From JAFNGF01 sp964567045 (GTDB taxonomy: Bacteria; Planctomycetota; Phycisphaerae; Sedimentisphaerales; Anaerobacaceae), in NCBI GenBank assembly GCA_964567045.1, contig CAZMLE010000011.1:1-64000 (forward strand): DNA of 64,000 bases, in the 5' to 3' direction. The notes under the pieces are model-generated. The model worked only from the letters and a program-made list of their open reading frames with translations, had not been told where the DNA came from and ran no database searches. Shown here one piece after another: positions 58,587-64,000 of the stretch. The first letter of the stretch is position 1. Every line of letters begins with the position of its first letter. A program made the translations under genes and the position numbers.

Positions 58587-61500
58587 ATGGCCAAGAGATA
58601 CTTTAACTGGAAATTAGCAATCGTCCTGCTGATGGGTTTTGTTGTTTTGGGCGCAACCGCTGTAGGCTTACGCCGATGGCAAAGAAGCCGCAGAGCAGAG
58701 AATGCATTGCCACGCGGTCTCGACGCATATAAGCAACAGCGATGGGAAGAAGCTGCCAGTAATCTTGGCCGGTATTTAGGTGTTAATAGAGGTGACGTAA
58801 ATGTCCTGCTCAAGTATGCCGAGGCCCAGCTTAAAATCAGGCCGGGCAAACCAAACAGAGTTCAGCAGGCAATCGCAGCTTATTGGGAGGTCTTGAGGAT
58901 AGATAAGAGCAACGCCGAAGCTGCCAAGCGGCTCTGTGAGATCTATCTCTATCTAATAGGCAGCCCGGGTGAGGCTGAACTAATCGCAAGAAAACGGATC
59001 GAAACGAATAAAGACCCTGAGCTTCGCAGGCTTTTGGCTCTGGCATTGGCTGCACAACGCAAATTTGCTGAGGCAGCTACGGAACTAAAAAGTATCATCG
59101 CGGAACACCCTGACCAGATATTGGCTTACGAAACTCTGGGCCGACTCACACAGCAGCGTCCGGAGGAATTTCCTGATTCGGCAGCCGACTCTTTCAATCA
59201 AGCAGTAGACAGGAATCCCTCCTCGGCTCTTGCGCATATAATCCGTGCCGGTTTTCTTCTGCAAAACGGCAAAGCGGCCGAAGCAATAGCGGATCTCGAA
59301 CAGGCCGAAAAACTGGACCTAACCGATCCGGACGTAAGGCTCCGCCTGGCTATGGAGTATATAAACGCCGGTGTTTTAGACAAGGCAGAAAAACATCTCG
59401 CTGCGGTCCAAGTTGTCAAGCCAACAAACCTGATGTTGTGGCAGACTTGGTCCCAGTTAGCACTAAAGTCGCAGTCCCAGGCAAAGATGGTGGAAGTAGC
59501 CGAAGCCGGCCTGCAAGAGCTCTCTTCTTACCCCTGGGATTTTTTGCCAACGGCGGCAGAAATGTTCATAAGGGCGGGCCAGCTCGATCGCGCCAGCGAG
59601 TGTCTATCTCAGATGCGGCAAAAAGAGCTCCTGCCGGCGACTGTGGCATTTTTGGGGGGCCTTATAGCAGAGCAGAAAGGTCAGACGTATGAGGCGGTGA
59701 AAGCCTGGCGTCGGTCAATTGAGTTGGGCGAGATTGAGTTGGCCAACAGAATTCCGCAAATTCGATTAGCGCTGGCCACGGGACTATCGCGATTAGGTGA
59801 CACGCAATCGGCTTTGCGCGAGTTGCGCAGGCTCGTTTCGGAGATGCCCAATTTCTTCGCTGGGCGTATGGCTCTTGTCAGGCAATTGGCTCGGGCCGGA
59901 AATTGGCCCGAGGTGGCCGAACAAGCCTACAGAGCGAATCAACTTTCGCCGCAGAATCTCGAAGCCAAGTTATACTACCTGCGAGCTCGAATGTATCTGC
60001 TGGCTATGCAGCCAACCCCCGCGACTGCTGAAATGTGGCAGGAGATAGAAAAGGAACTGGCCTCGCTGGAGAAAGCCACTGAGGGTGCCGCTGATGTTAA
60101 ACTTTTAGAGTTCCAGCTTGCAATGCAGCAAAATAATCTGGGCCGCGCGCAGGACTTATTGACGCAACTAAAAAAGAAAGAGCCTTCTGCGGCCACAAGT
60201 CTTGCTTTGGCCGAGGCTGAGCTACTTGTCGCACAGGAGAAAACAAATGAAGCGATATCGATACTGAAGCAAGCTATCAAGGACTCACCGGATGCTCTGG
60301 AGGCGGTTACTTATCTTGCGATTTTACTGAATCGGCAAAATAATCTCGAACAATGCGAAGCGGTTATTAAGGATGCATTGGCTCGCATTGAGCAACCTGC
60401 TACACAGCGTGAGTTAGGTCTGTTGCTCGCTCAATTATACACGCAGTGGCAAAAACAGGATAAAGCCTACGAGCTTCTGAAAACACTTACAGAGAAGTTA
60501 CCAGGCGATATTCCGCTTAAGCGCCGATTTTTGGCATGCGAACAGGTTCTCAAGGAGCCAGCAAAAGCTCAGCAAATTGTTGACAACATCAAGAAGACTC
60601 TTGAGGGCCAGGACGGTTGGCAGTGGCGATACGAACAGGCAAGACTCTGGTTCGCCGGGCAAGATTTCAAAGCCCGCTATGCACAGATTACGTCGCTATT
60701 GCAGGAAAATCTGCTGGCCAATCCCGATGACCAGGCCAGTCGGGCACTGCTGGCGGCGGCGTACGACCGGGCCGGCGAACTACGATTGGCGGTATCCACC
60801 TACCAGGATGCCTTGAATCGCTCGCCTGATGACCTTCGCATAATCATTCCATACGTGGCTGCACTTTCCAGAGCCGGAGAAAATAGCCAGGCAGACGAAA
60901 TTCTGCGCCGGGCCTCCCAGCAAAAGCTACAGCCCCCCAGCCTTCAAGTACTGCAGTTACAGAGTTACTTGCGGCGTGGCGAACTGGCTTCCGCCTCAGA
61001 CATCCTGGAAGACCTGCTCAAAAATGACCCTAATAACCGGACTATATGCCTGACCCTTGCTGGGCTGAAGATGCAGCAAAATCAACTCGCTGACGCAGAG
61101 CAGCTATTAGATAGACTCAAGCTCCAGGAGCCGAAATCACTGGAGGTAACTTCCGCGCAAGTCAGACTAAAAATTCGCCAGGATAAACCCCAGGAAGCAA
61201 TAAAACTGTGCGATGAAATGGTAAATAACCTGAATAATGCCTCAGCTTACATCCTTCGAGCCAGAGCATACGCTGAACTCGGCGATCCTAATGAAGCGGC
61301 AAAAGACATTGAACAGGCTGGCACTATTGAACCCAAGAACCTCGAGGTTTGGATAGCGAAAAGTGATTTCTACGGGTCGCGGGGCCAGCCAGATAGGGCT
61401 GTAGATTGCCTGCTGCGGGCACTATCAATAGACCCAAATAACTTGCCGGTGCAAAAGCGTGCTATCCAACTCCTTTTAGCATCCGGAAATCGTGACAGAA

Positions 61501-62783
61501 TCCAGCAAGGCAAAACCATTCTCGATAAGGCCCTGCAGGCAAGTCCCCCAGATATTGATCTTCGGCTGTTTAAGGCAAATTCACTTTTGGCTGAAGGAAC
61601 CGCTCCAGCCGTTGCAGGTGCCCAGCAGATTCTTCAAAAAATCACTGAAGAACACCCAGAACGCAGCAGCGCCTGGGCGTTGCTCAGCCAGATTGCGATG
61701 AGTCAGCAAGAGCCCACAAAGGCACTGGATGCCGCTATGCGGGGCCTTGTACATAAACCAAACGACAAAGCATTGCTGCTGGCAAAAGCTAATGCCGAGT
61801 TCGCTCGCGCACCCATTCTGGCGATTCCCACTCTCAGGACCCTGCATGAACTAGACCCAAATAACGTCGACACAGCAGTGCGCCTGGCAAGAGCGTACGT
61901 TGCTGCGGGCCAACCTAAAAACGCAGTCAGGCTTCTGGAGGAGCAGCTGACTTTGTGCAAAGATAGCGTTCAGCAGCGAAGAGTAAACACTGCGATTGCT
62001 TTTGCCTTGTATAGGAACGGTAACAAGGAAGATGCTCAAAAGAAATTCGATTCTCTACTTCAATCTGCTCCGGACGACCCAGATCCATTAGTGGCGCAAG
62101 CCCAGTTGCTTACGGACGACGAGCTCTGGAGCGATCTCCATCACAAGGTCACCCGCTGGTGTCAAGACAATCCGAAGGACACTAACACGCCCATTGCGAT
62201 CGCGGGCAGACTTGCCGCTGCTGAAAACGAGGACGCTCGGAAAGTCGCGGAAGATCTACTTCGTGCGGTGCTGCAACGCGACCCCAGCAATCTGGCTGCT
62301 ATGACCATACTTGCCATGCTATTGCAGACACTGGGACGCCAGACAGAATCAGCCGAACTGTATCGGCAGATTCTTGAAATCAATCCTGATAATGTGATCG
62401 TTATCAATAATCTTGCCTGGATAATGTGCGAAGAGCAAAAGAAATTCCAGGAAGCACTTGCGCTTGTCCAGAAGGGGTTGGCGATTGCGCCGCAGTACAC
62501 GGACCTTATCGATACCCGTGGCGTGGTGCACTACCGGCTCGGCCAGCTCGAAAAGGCCATTGCCGACTTCACTGAATGTCTGGAGCTTTATCTTGACACG
62601 GCGCCGGCAAAAGTCGCTTCACGTTTTCACCTGGCGAGAGCCCTAACCAGGAATGGGCAGCCCACTGAGGCGCTCAAACAGTTGAACCAAGCTTTAGACC
62701 TTCACAAGCAAATCGGAGGATTATCACCTGCAGACCTGGCCGAGGCACAGCGTCTGCGTGAACAATTGGAGAAAGGTGGTTAG
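58587..62783 (+). CDS. Giant membrane-anchored TPR protein (exosortase/PEP-CTERM locus type)
   Basis: A 1398-residue protein with a single N-terminal membrane helix (LAIVLLMGFVVLGATAVGL, residues ~9-28), followed by some 30 or more tetratricopeptide-like repeats. Typical units are AEAIADLEQAEKLDLTDPDV, PDQILAYETLGRL, ESAELYRQILEINPDNVIVI and LIDTRGVVHYRLGQLEKAIA. Such proteins (PrsT-like) recur in exosortase loci and probably form a periplasmic scaffold between the polymerase/kinase complex and the outer membrane. No catalytic domain is seen. RBS TTAGGAG precedes ATG 58587. It lies two bases before the LuxR gene. Confidence 0.85.
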   Translation: MAKRYFNWKLAIVLLMGFVVLGATAVGLRRWQRSRRAENALPRGLDAYKQQRWEEAASNLGRYLGVNRGDVNVLLKYAEAQLKIRPGKPNRVQQAIAAYWEVLRIDKSNAEAAKRLCEIYLYLIGSPGEAELIARKRIETNKDPELRRLLALALAAQRKFAEAATELKSIIAEHPDQILAYETLGRLTQQRPEEFPDSAADSFNQAVDRNPSSALAHIIRAGFLLQNGKAAEAIADLEQAEKLDLTDPDVRLRLAMEYINAGVLDKAEKHLAAVQVVKPTNLMLWQTWSQLALKSQSQAKMVEVAEAGLQELSSYPWDFLPTAAEMFIRAGQLDRASECLSQMRQKELLPATVAFLGGLIAEQKGQTYEAVKAWRRSIELGEIELANRIPQIRLALATGLSRLGDTQSALRELRRLVSEMPNFFAGRMALVRQLARAGNWPEVAEQAYRANQLSPQNLEAKLYYLRARMYLLAMQPTPATAEMWQEIEKELASLEKATEGAADVKLLEFQLAMQQNNLGRAQDLLTQLKKKEPSAATSLALAEAELLVAQEKTNEAISILKQAIKDSPDALEAVTYLAILLNRQNNLEQCEAVIKDALARIEQPATQRELGLLLAQLYTQWQKQDKAYELLKTLTEKLPGDIPLKRRFLACEQVLKEPAKAQQIVDNIKKTLEGQDGWQWRYEQARLWFAGQDFKARYAQITSLLQENLLANPDDQASRALLAAAYDRAGELRLAVSTYQDALNRSPDDLRIIIPYVAALSRAGENSQADEILRRASQQKLQPPSLQVLQLQSYLRRGELASASDILEDLLKNDPNNRTICLTLAGLKMQQNQLADAEQLLDRLKLQEPKSLEVTSAQVRLKIRQDKPQEAIKLCDEMVNNLNNASAYILRARAYAELGDPNEAAKDIEQAGTIEPKNLEVWIAKSDFYGSRGQPDRAVDCLLRALSIDPNNLPVQKRAIQLLLASGNRDRIQQGKTILDKALQASPPDIDLRLFKANSLLAEGTAPAVAGAQQILQKITEEHPERSSAWALLSQIAMSQQEPTKALDAAMRGLVHKPNDKALLLAKANAEFARAPILAIPTLRTLHELDPNNVDTAVRLARAYVAAGQPKNAVRLLEEQLTLCKDSVQQRRVNTAIAFALYRNGNKEDAQKKFDSLLQSAPDDPDPLVAQAQLLTDDELWSDLHHKVTRWCQDNPKDTNTPIAIAGRLAAAENEDARKVAEDLLRAVLQRDPSNLAAMTILAMLLQTLGRQTESAELYRQILEINPDNVIVINNLAWIMCEEQKKFQEALALVQKGLAIAPQYTDLIDTRGVVHYRLGQLEKAIADFTECLELYLDTAPAKVASRFHLARALTRNGQPTEALKQLNQALDLHKQIGGLSPADLAEAQRLREQLEKGG

Positions 62784-62785
62784 CC

Positions 62786-63136
62786 ATGTCTCAAATCCCA
62801 ATCTCAGCAGGAGGACATCTCGCCGGAGATGACGTGCATCTCAAGGACGTCAAGGTTCTACTATTTGATAGGAAACAGTGGTCTCACGTGCAAGGCAGAT
62901 ACGAGCTGACGCCTCGTGAGCGGCAAATAGCGGAACTTGTTTGCCAGGGCCTGCGAAACGGCAGCATCGCCAGGCATCTGCGGATACAGCCCGGCACCGT
63001 GAAGACTCACATAAGGAATATCTATCGAAAGGTCCGCGTCAAAAGCAAGATTGCCATGCTTTTGAGGTTTGTAACCGACTCACGGGCATTTTCGACGCCG
63101 TATGAAGGTGAACACGCAGTCCATGTTTCTGATTAA
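62786..63136 (+). CDS. LuxR/NarL-type HTH regulator without receiver domain
   Basis: A 116-residue protein. The first ~38 residues have no receiver-domain features. Residues ~40-105 are a GerE/LuxR helix-turn-helix: LTPRERQIAELVCQGLRNGS, IARHLRIQPGTVKTHIRNIY and RKVRVKSKIAMLLRFV. The conserved L-T-x-R-E, A and T-V-K-T-H-x-x-x-I positions are intact. The start ATG follows AAAGGTGG at the end of the TPR gene. As the last gene of the operon and the neighbour of a promoter with a structured leader, it probably regulates exopolysaccharide or the adjacent anchored protein. Signal sensing must come from outside or via partner proteins. Confidence 0.85.
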   Translation: MSQIPISAGGHLAGDDVHLKDVKVLLFDRKQWSHVQGRYELTPRERQIAELVCQGLRNGSIARHLRIQPGTVKTHIRNIYRKVRVKSKIAMLLRFVTDSRAFSTPYEGEHAVHVSD

Positions 63137-63415
63137 AAAAAGCCCCTCTTCCGCAATCCCACCCCTCGTTTCTTGCCTGTTTTAGCACATCAGACACAGC
63201 ACCACTAAGCACAGTTTTCCTACCCTCAACTTCTTCTTCATCCTCACACCTCCCTCGCCTAACGCATAACCTACATTAGAATCAGCTTTTTGTACCACTT
63301 TTGGGTTATCTCAATAGGCTTAGGACCTGTTTGCCTCACTGGTGGGTAATACGCCCCCCCCGTAGCACTTTTTCGCTTTTTTGCTGAATTTGTGTATTTT
63401 TTTTGCATTTGCCCC

Positions 63416-63444
63416 TTGACTCAGGGCAACAGTTTTGATATAAA
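63416..63444 (+). promoter_or_regulatory. Strong sigma-70-type promoter
   Basis: -35 TTGACT (63416-63421) and -10 TATAAA (63439-63444) with an exact 17-base spacer. An A/T-rich stretch (TTTTCGCTTTTTTGC..ATTTTTTTTGC) immediately upstream could act as an UP element. Transcription would begin near 63451, giving a leader of ~100 bases. The 280 bases between the LuxR stop and this promoter carry no gene. Confidence 0.65.
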
Positions 63445-63449
63445 GGAGC

Positions 63450-63553
63450 GATATTACACCTCCGAAAGGAGGAGGCCATCTTCGTAATTTGTGTGGGAGG
63501 GTGGCCATCGACATAGGTTGTCGGTAAGGAACCGGCTCCGCAAGGAGAGGGGA
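63450..63553 (+). promoter_or_regulatory. Structured 5' leader of the anchored protein
   Basis: It contains a CCTCC-GAAA-GGAGG hairpin (63459-63472) with a GNRA loop and CGACA/TGTCG (63509-63513, 63519-63523). CGGT/ACCG (63522-63525, 63531-63534) is mutually exclusive with the former. CTCC-GCAA-GGAG (63536-63547) has a second GNRA loop. The last hairpin includes the ribosome-binding site AGGAG, six bases before ATG 63554, so its folding would block translation. GGCCATC occurs twice (63474-63480, 63503-63509). I do not recognise a named riboswitch class. Confidence 0.45.
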
Positions 63554-64000
63554 ATGTCACTATATAGACCTGGAAAGTGGTTGATCGGACTGGTGTCACT
63601 TGCCATAGTGCCAGTGGTTCATGCCGGCCCTACGGCAAGCATGTGGGATGGTGACGTACTGTCTCGCCCGTCCTGCAGCAATGCCCGTAGTGATTCCCTT
63701 TCTCCTGCCTCGCCCGACATCGAACAGATCACGGCAGTCTGTAAGTCTCATATAGCTAACATCGGTGCCGAGCTTCTAAAGCCCCCTGCCGATTCTCCCC
63801 TCTCGGCCACGTCTTCACTACCTGCTGCTGCAACTTCGCTGCCCCCAATACCCGGGGCACTTTTCATGGCGTTGGCTGGCTTTCTGTGTGTGTCACTGGT
63901 TAGGGACCGAAAGCTCTGGATGGCGGCATTGGCTGGCCTTTTGTGGGCAGGGCAGGCAGGAGTCACGGTGCTGCCACAAGTGGCTCACCACCTGGCCAGC
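63554..64000 (+). CDS. Short secreted protein with PEP-CTERM-like anchor (partial, runs off window)
   Basis: 149 codons are present and the frame is open at the window edge. A signal peptide (WLIGLVSLAIVPVVHA, residues ~9-24) is followed by a Ser/Pro/Ala-rich region (~25-100) with a few Cys. Then come the motif SLPPIPGALFMALAGFLCVS and the basic RDRK, which has the Pro-rich/helix/basic layout of exosortase-processed tails. Unusually a second hydrophobic helix (LWMAALAGLLWAGQAGVTVL) continues after it. The start at ATG 63554 is set by AGGAG in the leader. Given the exosortase 9 kb upstream it is a candidate substrate or a regulatory partner. Confidence 0.65.
   Translation, partial: MSLYRPGKWLIGLVSLAIVPVVHAGPTASMWDGDVLSRPSCSNARSDSLSPASPDIEQITAVCKSHIANIGAELLKPPADSPLSATSSLPAAATSLPPIPGALFMALAGFLCVSLVRDRKLWMAALAGLLWAGQAGVTVLPQVAHHLAS

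Noticed and set aside
1..64000. CRISPR arrays, rRNA genes, prophage or integrase genes
   Set aside because: No regularly spaced repeats, no rRNA sequence and no convincing integrase or phage structural gene were seen on either strand.

Overview
The window looks like a contig from an environmental, Gram-negative-type bacterium. My best guess is Planctomycetota, class Phycisphaerae. This rests on the type of exosortase locus, the proline-rich PPIPG C-terminal anchor of the last protein, and a very large TPR protein in the same operon. No rRNA or housekeeping gene is present to test it, so the assignment is an inference. Almost the whole window is devoted to making, exporting and decorating an extracellular polysaccharide and to anchoring surface proteins.

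Left arm (1-18.6 kb, all genes on the + strand, mostly AT-rich). This is a patchwork of membrane GT-C glycosyltransferases, GT2 glycosyltransferases, UDP-galactopyranose mutase, a Wzx-type flippase, three SAM-dependent methyltransferases (one CmoA-like), a secreted GH62-like arabinofuranosidase and two SGNH-fold proteins. It also carries a carbamoyltransferase/SxtJ-like/DUF5989 cassette, a DUF2304 protein and a polysaccharide deacetylase. These are tailoring genes that could carbamoylate, acylate, methylate or deacetylate a glycan.

Middle (18.7-35.4 kb, genes mostly on the - strand, higher GC). This is a rearranged zone. It has two large GT-C glycosyltransferases, UDP-glucuronate decarboxylase, a second NDP-sugar epimerase, a VanZ-like protein, tRNA-Val(UAC) and a 1486-residue secreted beta-helix/propeller protein. 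Between them lie remnants of at least four insertion sequence families (IS256, IS4, ISL3, IS1182-like), a MITE-like inverted-repeat element, a pair of 53-bp direct repeats and a chimeric rmlC/wecB relic.

Right arm (35.6-64 kb, all + strand). This is one long, tightly packed exopolysaccharide/exosortase operon. It begins with a promoter and a long leader, then a methyltransferase, Wzx flippase, methyltransferase, GT2, polysaccharide pyruvyl transferase, FrhB-like Fe-S protein, O-antigen ligase/polymerase, RmlD-like and epimerase SDRs, GT2 and GT4. Next come a heparinase II/III-like protein, an alpha/alpha-toroid protein and a WecG/TagA glycosyltransferase. After these come an exosortase fused to a nucleotidyltransferase/left-handed beta-helix module, a Wzz-Wzc tyrosine autokinase, and a priming glycosyl-phosphate transferase fused to a similar module. 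A 1398-residue TPR protein and a LuxR-type regulator close the series. A separate strong promoter and hairpin-rich leader then precede a short protein with a PEP-CTERM-like anchor that runs off the window.

Most notable observations: (1) two near-adjacent genes carry the same kind of N-terminal NTP-transferase/beta-helix module on two unrelated membrane enzymes, an exosortase and a priming transferase; (2) two 99-nt copies of an unrecognised RNA-like element precede the first two genes of the right-arm operon, with compensatory changes in two hairpins; (3) a structured leader buries the ribosome-binding site of the putative exosortase substrate; (4) an SGNH-family protein has lost its catalytic residues.
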